A DNA stretch of 64,000 nucleotides from a virus: positions 107,685-171,684 of the IMG/VR virus record IMGVR_UViG_3300045999_009250; one strand, given 5' to 3'. The position numbers were made by a program, and so were the translations under genes. The notes beneath the pieces are model-generated. The model searched no databases and had not been told where the DNA came from. It saw only the letters and a list, made by a program, of their open reading frames with translations. Below are positions 47,444 through 56,359 of this stretch, in pieces; position 1 is the first letter of the stretch; each line of letters begins with the position of its first letter.

Positions 47444-48706
47444 ATGGCAACTTGGAAAAAAGTAATAACCTCGGGAAGTACAGCTAATTTAGCAGCACTT
47501 CAAGTAGATAATTTAACATCAGGTAGTGTAGTAATTGGTGGAGGTTCTAATAATTTATCTGTTAGAACCATCAATGGAACAGGAAGTATACTAGCTACAA
47601 CAGGAGCAACAGGGGTTTCAATATCCGGTTCATTTAGTGGTTCTTATTTTGGTGATGGTTCTGGATTAAGTGGTGTAGCTGCTAATTTTCCTATAGTTGC
47701 TAAAACAGATTTAGCATCTACTGATCAATTTTTTATTAGTGATGGTGCTAGTAAATTTATTACCTATGGTAATTTATTAACTGATTTAGCAGGTACTAAT
47801 TTAGCAGTTGAAGGTACAGATAGTTTAACATTAGCTACTACTATTACAGGTATTACATCAATAACTTCTACTGGTTTTACTGGTTCATTAATTGGTACTT
47901 CAAGTTGGGCTACAAATGCATTAACATCTTCTAGATTTACAGTTACTGACACAACAACAGGTACAGGACCATATTATGTAGTATTTACAGATGGTACATC
48001 AGGAGCTCAGTTACCAAGAGTAGATTCTGCTGCTCTTACTTTTAATGCTACTACAAATACTTTAACAGTAACTTCTTCAAATGCAACTCAAGCTTTAAGT
48101 TCATCTTTTGCTACAACAGCTTTATCCTCAACATCATCTTCATTTGCTACAACTGCTTCATTTGCTACAACAGCATCATTTGTTACAAGTGCGTCATTTG
48201 CTTCAACTGTAGGAAGTATAGCTAATAATGTTACTAATAATGCTGATAATAGAATATTAACAGCAACCGGTGCTGGTACAATAAATGGTGAAGCCAATTT
48301 AACGTTTGATGGTACTACATTAAGTGTAACAGGAAATCAAGTATTAACAGGAAATTTAATAGTACAAGGTACAGCTTCATTTCAACAAACAACCAATTTA
48401 GAAGTTGCTGACCGATTTGTATTATTTGCTTCAGGTTCAAACTCAGCAGGAGATGGTGGTATTATTGTTCAACAAGCAACTCAAAATATAGGAGAATTAT
48501 TTGGTTATGAAAATTCAGTTAATCGTTGGGGATTCACATCATCTTTTAATGCTTCTAGTCCTTCATATACAGCAGCCGCTTTTGTAACTACAACACAAAT
48601 AGCGGCATCTAATCCTACAGCAGCTCCAATTTATGGTGGTGTTACAAATGGATTAGGTAATATTTGGGTTAATTCAACTTCAGAAGATATTTTTATATAT
48701 TCATAA
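47444..48706 (+). CDS. Tail fibre protein
   Basis: 420 residues. N-terminal attachment section ATWKKVITSGSTANLAALQV (compare SSWKRIITSGS in 49189), GDGSGLSGV, then a dense run of SSFATTASFATT-type repeats around residues 210-260, and a C-terminal part with RFVLFASGSNSAGDGGIIVQ. Likely a trimeric receptor-binding or structural fibre. It has no S74 domain, unlike 49189. Confidence 0.8.
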   Translation: MATWKKVITSGSTANLAALQVDNLTSGSVVIGGGSNNLSVRTINGTGSILATTGATGVSISGSFSGSYFGDGSGLSGVAANFPIVAKTDLASTDQFFISDGASKFITYGNLLTDLAGTNLAVEGTDSLTLATTITGITSITSTGFTGSLIGTSSWATNALTSSRFTVTDTTTGTGPYYVVFTDGTSGAQLPRVDSAALTFNATTNTLTVTSSNATQALSSSFATTALSSTSSSFATTASFATTASFVTSASFASTVGSIANNVTNNADNRILTATGAGTINGEANLTFDGTTLSVTGNQVLTGNLIVQGTASFQQTTNLEVADRFVLFASGSNSAGDGGIIVQQATQNIGELFGYENSVNRWGFTSSFNASSPSYTAAAFVTTTQIAASNPTAAPIYGGVTNGLGNIWVNSTSEDIFIYS

Positions 48707-48711
48707 AAATT

Positions 48712-48900
48712 ATGGGGATTTTAGATAAACTTAATAAACAAACAAACCCACAATTAGGTATTAATAATCTTAATCAAAAAGAAATAGAAATTTTACTTTC
48801 TATGATTAAGCGTACAACATTTCTTGGAGAAGACATAGAGTTTTTGTATACTTTAGTTGTTAAATTACAAGAACAATATTTAAATTCAAATCAAACATAA
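48712..48900 (+). CDS. Small fibre-cluster protein
   Basis: 62 residues; LNQKEIEILLSMIKRTTFLGEDIEFLYTLVVKLQEQY has the same helix-turn-helix layout as 48920. Possibly a fibre assembly helper. Role unknown. Confidence 0.62.
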   Translation: MGILDKLNKQTNPQLGINNLNQKEIEILLSMIKRTTFLGEDIEFLYTLVVKLQEQYLNSNQT

Positions 48901-48919
48901 ATAAATAAAACAAACAGTT

Positions 48920-49159
48920 ATGAATATATTTTCAATCGATTTTTCCCATGCTGAACTAAATTTTATTAGACAAGCCTTAGAAACTGTTCCAATTCAAGGA
49001 CGAGATGCTAAATTTTGTGCTTCTATTCAAATTAAAATTGAACAAGAGTTAGAACAAATAATACAATTTATTAAAAATGAAGAAGAAGCTAAAATGTTAG
49101 GTCTTCAACAAATTGTAAATAATGAGACAATGAAGCAATCAGCAAGAAAAAAATCTTAA
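48920..49159 (+). CDS. Small fibre-cluster protein, paralogue-like of 48712
   Basis: 79 residues. FSHAELNFIRQALETVPIQGRDAKFCASIQIKIEQEL mirrors the pattern in 48712, then a Lys-rich tail ending SARKKS. Such genes often sit between fibre genes in this phage type. Function unknown. Confidence 0.62.
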   Translation: MNIFSIDFSHAELNFIRQALETVPIQGRDAKFCASIQIKIEQELEQIIQFIKNEEEAKMLGLQQIVNNETMKQSARKKS

Positions 49160-49188
49160 CTTATTATATAATTATAATAAAATAAAAT

Positions 49189-50127
49189 ATGTCTAGTTGG
49201 AAGCGAATTATAACGTCAGGTTCGGATGCTGTTTTAAATACAGTCAGTGCTACCTCATTTATTGGACCTTTAAATGGTACCGCTTCATGGGCTGTATCAT
49301 CATCAAGAGCAATAACAGCATCATTTGCTACTCAAGCATTAAGTTCATCATTTACATCAACAGCTTCATTTATTAATACATTAAATCAAAACGTAACAGT
49401 AAATGGTACAATTAGTGGATCATCTTTATACTCAAATGGAGATGTTACTGCCGCACAATACCTAAGATCACTAAATTCATCAGGAGATGAAGGAGGGGAA
49501 ATCTTTCTTAGTAAAGCCGTTACAAACACATCTATTACAGGAGGTGTTACTATCGATGTTTGGCAAAATAGATTAAGATTTTTTGAGCAAGGGGGCACTG
49601 CACGAGGATATTTTTTAGATATCACCGCAGGTGGTGCAGGTGTGGGAACAAACCTAGCATCAGGAGGTAGTGGATTTCCATTTACTGGATCAGCACAAAT
49701 AACTGGTAGCTTAGGAGTAACAGGTAGTGCATATATAAGTGGTGCTTTAGGTGTAGGAACAAGTACTCCAACAACAATAGGTTTAATTCGAGCAACTAAT
49801 GACGTTATTGCTTTTTATTCATCAGATGAAAGATTAAAAACAAATAAAAAAATTATTTCCAATCCTGTAGAAATAATACAACAACTTAATGGATATAAGT
49901 TTACTTGGATTCCAAAAAAAGGTATTCATGAAAATAAAGGAAAAGATATAGGAATTATAGCTCAAGAAGTTGAAAAAGTCTTACCTGAAATTGTAGTTAC
50001 TCGTGATAATGGATATAAAGCTGTTAAATATGAAAAAATAATAGCAGTTTTAATTGAAGCAGTTAAAGAACTAAATAATAAAATTGAAATTTTAGAAGAA
50101 AAAATCAATAAAAATGACAATACCTAG
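49189..50127 (+). CDS. Tail fibre with C-terminal S74 chaperone domain
   Basis: 312 residues. N-terminal SSWKRIITSGSDAV attachment type, SSFTSTASFIN repeats, a variable middle (QNRLRFFEQGGTARGYFLDI), GSLGVTGSAYISGALGVG, then the intramolecular chaperone of the peptidase S74 family: SSDERLKTNKKI (Ser-Asp pair near residue 211), GYKFTWIPKKG, IGIIAQEVEKVLPEIV and a closing coiled coil KELNNKIEILEEKI. The domain trimerises the fibre and then cuts itself off. Overlaps 50114 by 14 nt. Confidence 0.92.
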   Translation: MSSWKRIITSGSDAVLNTVSATSFIGPLNGTASWAVSSSRAITASFATQALSSSFTSTASFINTLNQNVTVNGTISGSSLYSNGDVTAAQYLRSLNSSGDEGGEIFLSKAVTNTSITGGVTIDVWQNRLRFFEQGGTARGYFLDITAGGAGVGTNLASGGSGFPFTGSAQITGSLGVTGSAYISGALGVGTSTPTTIGLIRATNDVIAFYSSDERLKTNKKIISNPVEIIQQLNGYKFTWIPKKGIHENKGKDIGIIAQEVEKVLPEIVVTRDNGYKAVKYEKIIAVLIEAVKELNNKIEILEEKINKNDNT

Positions 50128-50797
50128 TTCAAGCATTTCATTTATTGATATATGGGAAGAAGCAAATGGAACTTATAGTTCAGGAGAACTTAGTTTATTT
50201 AAAATGTCAAATTTCTCTTATTTTTCAGGACCTAATGGATCAAATACAGTTTCAGATAATAATTGGGGAAGAGGAGAATTTTCAGGAGCCGACAGAATAT
50301 ATAATCTTACTGCTCAAACTTCTTCTTTTGGTGTAGGTGATTTTTCAAATTTAGATTATTTCTATGATAATACAAATTATAAAATTATTTTAGATGTAAC
50401 AAATAATGTGGCCGCACCCCCACCTTTTCCACCCCCACCACCTACAGCTAATGAATTTAATCCTATTTTGCAGTTTTTTGATAATTCATTAACTTATAAT
50501 TATATTAATGCAGGAACAGGATTTGTCTCACCGGGAGGAGGAAATATAAATACTGATATTAGTACAACAACTACCCCATTAATTAATACAGCTTATTGGG
50601 AATTAACCCTTGTTCCCGGAAGTCCTTTTCCTGCTAGTTTTGCCGATTTAACAATTAATGGAACTACTATTTTTACAGGAGTTGTTGTAAATGCTAGTCC
50701 TACTAATACAGTTTTTAATTCTACTACTTATGGTACAGTAGATATAGGAGCTATTACGGGGGGTGATGGTTTTGAATTTGTTTTAGATGTATATTAA
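50114..50797 (+). CDS. Virion structural protein (fibre-associated)
   Basis: 227 residues. ISFIDIWEEANGTYSSGELSLF, a Gly/Asn-rich section and a Pro-run (AAPPPFPPPPP), with a C-terminal beta domain (ADLTINGTTIFTGVVV). Position after a chaperone-tagged fibre suggests an adhesin tip or fibre partner. Not recognised. Confidence 0.65.
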   Translation: MTIPSSSISFIDIWEEANGTYSSGELSLFKMSNFSYFSGPNGSNTVSDNNWGRGEFSGADRIYNLTAQTSSFGVGDFSNLDYFYDNTNYKIILDVTNNVAAPPPFPPPPPTANEFNPILQFFDNSLTYNYINAGTGFVSPGGGNINTDISTTTTPLINTAYWELTLVPGSPFPASFADLTINGTTIFTGVVVNASPTNTVFNSTTYGTVDIGAITGGDGFEFVLDVY

Positions 50798-50801
50798 TAA
50801 T

Positions 50802-51011
50802 ATGATTAACTGGATTTCAACATATGATTTTTTAAATTATCAACCTGATCAAGAATTAGAATTAAAAATTTTTAACTTAGCAAAAGAAAATACAACTCCA
50901 TTTAAGATTGGAAATCCAATAAGTCCTAATTCTCCAATTCCGTATAATAAAAAAACATATTTTTACCCTTTAGAATTTTTACAACAAAATTTTCAAAATG
51001 AAGTAAAATAA
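50802..51011 (+). CDS. Small hypothetical protein
   Basis: 69 residues (NWISTYDFLNYQPDQELELKIF, then NPISPNSPIPYNKKTYFYPLEF). An in-frame start at 50787 would overlap the previous gene by 11 nt and is possible. Not recognised. Confidence 0.58.
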   Translation: MINWISTYDFLNYQPDQELELKIFNLAKENTTPFKIGNPISPNSPIPYNKKTYFYPLEFLQQNFQNEVK

Positions 51012-51022
51012 TTAAAAAATTA

Positions 51023-51034
51023 TATATTTATAAT
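51023..51034 (+). promoter_or_regulatory. Late-type box
   Basis: ATATATTTATAA, about 15 nt before the ATG at 51049. Confidence 0.5.
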
Positions 51035-51048
51035 AAAAATAAAAACAC

Positions 51049-51711
51049 ATGGGATATTTAAATAATACCGTAGTTACAGTAGATGCTATTTTAACTACTA
51101 AAGGCCGTCAATTATTAGCTCAAAATGATGGTTCGTTTCGTATAACACAATTTGCTTTAGCTGATGATGAAATTGATTATACTTTGTATAATCCTAATCA
51201 CCCATCAGGATCTGCTTATTATGGTGAGGCATTAATTAATATGCCTTTACTTGAAGCTTTTCCTAATGAAACTCAAGTAATGAAATATAAATTAACAACA
51301 TTACCTCGTGGTACAGCTAAGTTACCTATTTTAGCTATTCCTCCAAGTGTTCCTTTAAAACAAGGTCAATCACAAATAATTCGACCTGAAACTCTAAACT
51401 ATTTTGGAGGAAATACATCTGAACAATCAGGTTATACATTTACAATTTCTGATGTTAGATTAACATCTACATTTGAGGGTGTTGGTATTAATACTCCAAA
51501 TGCACAAGCACTAAATACTTCAACTCAAACAACAGGTACTGTAGTATCTAAAACAGTAATAGGTACTTCTTTAAATATAAGAGGTACTACTGTAAATGCT
51601 ATATTCCCTGCTACTGCTAATGCAGGATCAATTTTACAAGCTACATTAAATATTGTAGGTAGAGATAGTGGAGCTACAGCAACAATACCATTCCAATTAA
51701 CAAAAGTATAA
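51049..51711 (+). CDS. Conserved virion structural protein
   Basis: 220 residues. The start (NNTVVTVDAILTTKGRQLLA, NDGSFRITQFALADDEIDYTLYN, YYGEALINMPLLEAFPNE) is highly characteristic of a structural protein shared by Bacteroidota and cyanobacterial T4-like phages; the exact place in the virion is unknown. The C-terminal half is Thr-rich and beta. Confidence 0.8.
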   Translation: MGYLNNTVVTVDAILTTKGRQLLAQNDGSFRITQFALADDEIDYTLYNPNHPSGSAYYGEALINMPLLEAFPNETQVMKYKLTTLPRGTAKLPILAIPPSVPLKQGQSQIIRPETLNYFGGNTSEQSGYTFTISDVRLTSTFEGVGINTPNAQALNTSTQTTGTVVSKTVIGTSLNIRGTTVNAIFPATANAGSILQATLNIVGRDSGATATIPFQLTKV

Positions 51712-51721
51712 AATATAAGAC

Positions 51722-52768
51722 ATGGCATTTAAAGCATTTCAACCAACAGATATTGTAGTAAGTAGTGATTCAATTACAGCTACATTGTGGTCTACTAATA
51801 CACCTTCATTAACAACATTTTTTACCTCTTCTACACAGATAGCAAGTACAGCAGGTAATTATTATTATAATATTTTTCAAACAGCATCAACACAAATAGG
51901 TGCTGAAGTACAATTTGCTATAGCTTATGGTAATACTAATGGAAGTGGTAGTTTAAATTTTAATAACTTAGTAGATGGTTATTCTCCAACTTCTACAATC
52001 TATGGTCAATATCAAGATTTAGTTTTAGGAGATGAAAATTCTAATTTTATTTTTGGAGCAATTACTTCATCTGAATTTATTGCAATTTCTTTTGATAGAT
52101 CTAGATATAAAGAATCATTATTTTTAGGTTCATTAGCATTAACACTTAAAGGACAAGCAGCATCTTCAGGTTCTGTTACTTTAACAGATAATAGTAAATA
52201 TGTAAGTTCTGTTGTTTATACGAATGGCGGAATGAGAGTATTTCAATTAATGTCGGGGTCTCAAGGTATTAGATTTACAGGTTCAGCAACAACAGCAGAT
52301 GGATTTTCAAAAACAGGTTCTTATGGTTGGTTCTTACCAGATATTGGAACTATATTATTAAATCCGAGTGCATTAAGAGCAGTACCAGCTGACGGAGGTA
52401 TAGGATTTTTATTTAGTGGTTCTGCAACAGCATCAGTAGCTCCAATAGCACCACCACTAAGAGATATTTACACAGCAATTAGTGGAGGAGCTTCATTTTT
52501 AATTAATTCACAAGAAACTATTACATCAGATTATATATTTGTAAGACCACAAAGTTCTGAATTTAATTATTCTGAAAATCCAAGTTTTATTGCAGGTTCT
52601 ACAGGTGAAGTAATATATAGTGATTTTATTAATAATCCACAAACATATATTACAACTGTAGGTTTATATAATAATAATAATGAGTTATTAGCTGTAGCTA
52701 AATTATCAAGACCATTATCTAAAAATTTCACATCAGAAGCTCTTATACGTGTTAAATTAGATTTTTAA
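51722..52768 (+). CDS. Virion structural protein, paralogue of 52774
   Basis: 348 residues. Shares with 52774 the start FQPTDIVVSSDSI / FQASDIIVSPFEV, the middle pattern and the end (FNYSENPSFIAGSTGEV, TTVGLYNNNNELLAVAKLSRPL). Likely adjacent tail or baseplate components from gene duplication. Confidence 0.72.
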   Translation: MAFKAFQPTDIVVSSDSITATLWSTNTPSLTTFFTSSTQIASTAGNYYYNIFQTASTQIGAEVQFAIAYGNTNGSGSLNFNNLVDGYSPTSTIYGQYQDLVLGDENSNFIFGAITSSEFIAISFDRSRYKESLFLGSLALTLKGQAASSGSVTLTDNSKYVSSVVYTNGGMRVFQLMSGSQGIRFTGSATTADGFSKTGSYGWFLPDIGTILLNPSALRAVPADGGIGFLFSGSATASVAPIAPPLRDIYTAISGGASFLINSQETITSDYIFVRPQSSEFNYSENPSFIAGSTGEVIYSDFINNPQTYITTVGLYNNNNELLAVAKLSRPLSKNFTSEALIRVKLDF

Positions 52769-52773
52769 AATGA

Positions 52774-53754
52774 ATGAGCGTATACAAACAATTTCAAGCA
52801 TCTGATATAATTGTTTCTCCATTCGAGGTAAATAAATCATTTACTTTTAATGGTGCTGCTTCATTCACAGGTTCTAATGTTGGTATTGATAGATTTTTAG
52901 GTTTAAATACAGGTTCTTTATTTAATCCACTAAGCGATCCAACAACAGGACAAATATCTACTCAATACCAAAGATTAGTTTATAGTTCTATTAAAGAACT
53001 GTATTACTCAAATTTTTTAAATTCAACAGCAAGTTTAGGATCTCCAGTAACAACAGCAAGTTTAATACCTGGAGCAAACTCAGAAGGAGATGTTTTAGTA
53101 GGTCCTACATCTTCTGCAGGTAGATATTTTAATTATCCTCAAACAACTTTAACTTTTGAACATTATCTTCCTACAGCACCTAATTTATATATTGGTGTTT
53201 TATCAATTCCAGCAAAATTATTTGGAAATTATATACAACCTGGTTCATTTAGATGGAGTGCAGACAGTGGTTCGATTAATGATGATGGAGAAGGAAATTT
53301 AATATTTTCTTCTACTCAACAAATTTGTGGTCAAATATTTTATTCTCATGGGATTGCTGTATTAACTAGTGATTCAATGCCATTAGCTGATACTTATGGA
53401 ACTGGAATATTTGGTTCTTCTGTTTATGGATTATCTGATAGTATAGTAATTGAAAATTTTATAACATCATCTAACGTAACTTGTTCATTTTCATCCTCTC
53501 TAACAATTTATGAAACACAATATAAATGTACAGCAAGAGAAAATGAATTTAATTTTAGTTTAAATCCATCTATAATTTCAGGTTCTGAAGGTATACCATA
53601 TAGTTATGTAACATCATCTTTATTCTCACCATATGTAACAACAGTAGGATTATATGATGAAGATCAAAATTTATTAGCAATAGGAAAATTATCACAACCA
53701 TTACCTTCATCGCCTACAACAGATACTACAATACTTATTAATATAGATAGATAA
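52774..53754 (+). CDS. Virion structural protein, paralogue of 51722
   Basis: 326 residues. YKQFQASDIIVSPFEV start, FFSHGIAVLTS-type middle (FYSHGIAVLTSDSMPL) and end EFNFSLNPSIISGSEG, TTVGLYDEDQNLLAIGKLSQPL. The SHG-x-A-x-LTS and VGLYDxxxxLLAIGKLSxP patterns are hallmarks of a group of conserved structural proteins in related phages. Confidence 0.72.
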   Translation: MSVYKQFQASDIIVSPFEVNKSFTFNGAASFTGSNVGIDRFLGLNTGSLFNPLSDPTTGQISTQYQRLVYSSIKELYYSNFLNSTASLGSPVTTASLIPGANSEGDVLVGPTSSAGRYFNYPQTTLTFEHYLPTAPNLYIGVLSIPAKLFGNYIQPGSFRWSADSGSINDDGEGNLIFSSTQQICGQIFYSHGIAVLTSDSMPLADTYGTGIFGSSVYGLSDSIVIENFITSSNVTCSFSSSLTIYETQYKCTARENEFNFSLNPSIISGSEGIPYSYVTSSLFSPYVTTVGLYDEDQNLLAIGKLSQPLPSSPTTDTTILINIDR

Positions 53755-53757
53755 ATT

Positions 53758-54207
53758 ATGAATAATTGGTTATACGAAAATAAAGAAATAATATCACTGG
53801 ATGATTTCCCAACCGACACTTTTGGGTATATATACATGGTAACTCATACTCCGAGCGAAGTATCGTATTTAGGGAAAAAATCGCTATATCACAACGTAAA
53901 GCGCAAATTAACCAAAAAAGAATTAGCAGAAATGCCCGTAACAAGAGGACGAAAAGTATTAACAGAAATTGTTAAAAAAGAATCCGATTGGAAAACATAT
54001 TTTGGGTCCGCAAAACCAATCTTAGCACTGATAAAGGACGGTAAACAAGAGGAATTTACCCGTCAGATACTACAGTTGGTACCCAATAAAAAATTACTAA
54101 CATACTATGAGTGTAAATATATGTTTACTCATGGTGTGTTAGAAAATCCTGATAAATGGTTTAACGACAATATTTTAGGAAAATTCTACAGTAAAGACTT
54201 TTTATAA
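53758..54207 (+). CDS. SegE-type GIY-YIG-like nuclease domain protein
   Basis: 149 residues. FGYIYMVTHTPSEVSYLGKKSL corresponds to the YIY...YIGKK start of SegE-like GIY-YIG domains, and DWKTYFGSAK, QILQLVPNKKLLTYYECKYMFTHGV, NDNILGKFY follow, as in proteins annotated putative endonuclease SegE. It sits stably between structural genes, so it may serve assembly or packaging and need not be mobile. Confidence 0.65.
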   Translation: MNNWLYENKEIISLDDFPTDTFGYIYMVTHTPSEVSYLGKKSLYHNVKRKLTKKELAEMPVTRGRKVLTEIVKKESDWKTYFGSAKPILALIKDGKQEEFTRQILQLVPNKKLLTYYECKYMFTHGVLENPDKWFNDNILGKFYSKDFL

Positions 54208-54216
54208 TATTTATAA
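54206..54216 (+). promoter_or_regulatory. Late-type box
   Basis: AATATTTATAA, 3 nt before the ATG at 54220. Confidence 0.6.
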
Positions 54217-54219
54217 CAA

Positions 54220-54576
54220 ATGAAACTAACAGATTTAAGAAAACTAATTCTAGAAGAATTAGCAAATATCCAAGAAGAAGCACACATCCCAGTAGATGAA
54301 ATTGGTAAATTTTTTGTAGTTAAAAAACCTAAAAAAGGTATGACTAAAGAAAATATGGTTCAAGAAGCTACTGTTTTTGATGATATTAAAGCAGAAGAAA
54401 CATTGGGTGTTTATAAAAATAAATCTGAAGCAAATCGTTTAGCTGGTGAAGCATTAAAATCATTTGAAGATCAACTTAAAGAAGTTGAAACATCAATGGA
54501 AGAATATAGAAGTGCTCAAAAAGCTATTAAAGAAAAAGCTGAGGAAACAAAAGCAAAAATCAAAAAAATAAAATAA
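54220..54576 (+). CDS. Coiled-coil protein with cargo-type N-terminus
   Basis: 118 residues. N-terminus MKLTDLRKLILEELANIQEE with ILE and IQE sites; C-terminal 45 residues form a Lys/Glu coiled coil (KAIKEKAEETKAKIKKIK). Could be a prohead core or packaged protein. Late box upstream and terminator downstream make it a single-gene unit. Confidence 0.68.
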   Translation: MKLTDLRKLILEELANIQEEAHIPVDEIGKFFVVKKPKKGMTKENMVQEATVFDDIKAEETLGVYKNKSEANRLAGEALKSFEDQLKEVETSMEEYRSAQKAIKEKAEETKAKIKKIK

Positions 54577-54585
54577 TTTTAAATT

Positions 54586-54610
54586 AAGCTTGGAAAACCA
54601 AGCTTTTTTT
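54586..54610 (+). terminator. Terminator fused to promoter
   Basis: AAGCTTGG / CCAAGCTT stem with AAAA loop, then seven T residues. Confidence 0.88.
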
Positions 54611-54618
54611 ATTATATT
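54590..54618 (+). promoter_or_regulatory. Early-type promoter for primase
   Basis: TTGG at 54590-54593 in the stem, 19 nt, TATATT at 54613-54618, AAGGTTATG. Confidence 0.75.
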
Positions 54619-54624
54619 AAGGTT

Positions 54625-55554
54625 ATGTTAAATCAACCTTTAATAGCTTTGGTTAATTCTGTATTAGGAACAGGTAAATCTACTTCTAGAGGAAATTATG
54701 CATATCATTGTCCTTTTTGTAATCACCATAAACCAAAACTAGAAATTAATTTTAACGAAAATGAAAAGGGTGAAAATCCTTGGCATTGTTGGGCATGTGA
54801 TAAAAAAGGTAAAAAAGCATATCAAGTTTTAAAACTATCCCCATTATCACCTGAAATAATATCAGAATTAAAATCACTTACTAAAGGAGGATTCTCAGAA
54901 AAACAAATAACAGTAGAGGAAAAAGTAGAACTACCTAAAGAATATAAATCACTATTGAATATTAGTCAATTAAATATTATAGGTAGACATGCATTATCAT
55001 ACTTAAAATCTAGAAATATATTAGAAGAAGATATAATTAAATATAATATGGGTTATTGCGATTCAGGACCATATGCTAATATGATAATTATTCCTTCATA
55101 CGATGCAAATGGTAAATTAAATTATTTTACAGGACGTTCATTTAAAAAAGATTCATTTATAAAATATAAAAACCCAACAGTATCACGTGATATAATTCCT
55201 TTTGAATTATATATAAATTGGGAATTACCAATTATATTGTGTGAAGGACCATTTGATGCAACAACAATTAAAAGAAATACTATCCCACTACTAGGTAAAA
55301 ATATACAATCTAATTTAATGAAGAAAATTGTAAAATCTAGTGTTGACAAAATATATATCGCCTTAGACAGGGATGCTCAAAAACAAGCCTTGAGTTTTTG
55401 TGAAAAGCTAATGTCTGAAGGTAAAGAAGTTTATCTAGTAGATATGCAAGATAAAGACCCAAGCGAAATGGGTTTTGAAAACTTTACAAAATTAATTCAA
55501 GACACTTATCCATTAACCTTTTCTAGTTTACTAGGAAAAAAACTAACATTATGA
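54625..55554 (+). CDS. DNA primase, DnaG/T4 gp61-like
   Basis: 309 residues. N-terminal zinc site (YHCPFCNHHKPKLEI, WHCWACDKKG), then the Toprim fold: LCEGPFDATTI with the catalytic Glu, and YIALDRDAQKQA with the metal-binding Asp pair. Makes RNA primers at the fork. The replicative helicase partner is not in the window. It has an early-type promoter within the late region, which fits a replication gene. Confidence 0.9.
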   Translation: MLNQPLIALVNSVLGTGKSTSRGNYAYHCPFCNHHKPKLEINFNENEKGENPWHCWACDKKGKKAYQVLKLSPLSPEIISELKSLTKGGFSEKQITVEEKVELPKEYKSLLNISQLNIIGRHALSYLKSRNILEEDIIKYNMGYCDSGPYANMIIIPSYDANGKLNYFTGRSFKKDSFIKYKNPTVSRDIIPFELYINWELPIILCEGPFDATTIKRNTIPLLGKNIQSNLMKKIVKSSVDKIYIALDRDAQKQALSFCEKLMSEGKEVYLVDMQDKDPSEMGFENFTKLIQDTYPLTFSSLLGKKLTL

Positions 55555-56330
55555 TAGACAAAAACTCAAATATTATCCATGATCCTAAAATTAAACGAAT
55601 TATACAATATAGTTCTGATAATAAACAAATTAACGTATTAGATCAACGTTTTTACAGACGAAACGAGGAATATTATCCTTCAGTATCTAGTATATTAAAC
55701 TATTTTCCTAAAAATAAATTTTTTCACGATTGGCTTAAAGATGTAGGTCATAATAGTGAAATTATTGCTCAAAAAGCAGCATGGGAAGGTACACAAGTAC
55801 ACAATGCTATTGAACATTTTCTTAATGGAAATGAATTAAGTTGGATTGATGAGGATGGAAATGCTTTATACGGTTTAGAAATTTGGAAAATGATATTAAA
55901 ATTTGCTGATTTTTGGAATACACATAAACCAGAACTAATAGCAACAGAATATCATTTATTTTCAGATGAATATAAATTCGCAGGTACTGCAGATATTATA
56001 TGTAGAATAGCAGGAGTATTATATTTATTAGATATTAAAACATCAAATTCAATTCATAATTCATATAATTTACAACTAGCAGCCTATGCTCAAGCATGGA
56101 ATGAAACACATAGTGAAAAAGTAACAGATACAGGTATAGTATGGTTAAAAGCAGCTACACGAGGTCCTGCTAAAGATAAAATTCAAGGTAGTGGATGGCA
56201 ATTAAAACAAATAGGTAATATAGAACATAATTTTAATATGTTTACTAAAATATATGATATTTTTAAAATGGAAAATCCTGACTACAAACCATTAACTCAA
56301 ACACTCCCAACTACTATTAAAATATCATAA
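55551..56330 (+). CDS. PD-(D/E)XK nuclease (RecB/Cas4-like)
   Basis: 259 residues. VSSILNYFP and GTQVHNAIEHFL open the fold; the active site is FAGTADIICRI (Asp) and LLDIKTS (the D-x-K pair), then LQLAAYAQAW, as in PDDEXK_1 nucleases. It overlaps the primase by 4 nt, so it is likely a replication or recombination nuclease. Confidence 0.87.
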   Translation: MIDKNSNIIHDPKIKRIIQYSSDNKQINVLDQRFYRRNEEYYPSVSSILNYFPKNKFFHDWLKDVGHNSEIIAQKAAWEGTQVHNAIEHFLNGNELSWIDEDGNALYGLEIWKMILKFADFWNTHKPELIATEYHLFSDEYKFAGTADIICRIAGVLYLLDIKTSNSIHNSYNLQLAAYAQAWNETHSEKVTDTGIVWLKAATRGPAKDKIQGSGWQLKQIGNIEHNFNMFTKIYDIFKMENPDYKPLTQTLPTTIKIS

Positions 56331-56345
56331 TTTATTTTTTTCATT

Positions 56346-56356
56346 AATATTTATAA
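56346..56356 (+). promoter_or_regulatory. Late-type box
   Basis: AATATTTATAA, 3 nt before the ATG at 56360. Confidence 0.6.
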
Positions 56357-56359
56357 TTA

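Noticed and set aside
45918-48297. Reverse-strand ORFs opposite the tail fibre genes
   Set aside because: Mirror frames of repetitive Ser/Ala/Thr coding DNA; typical shadows.
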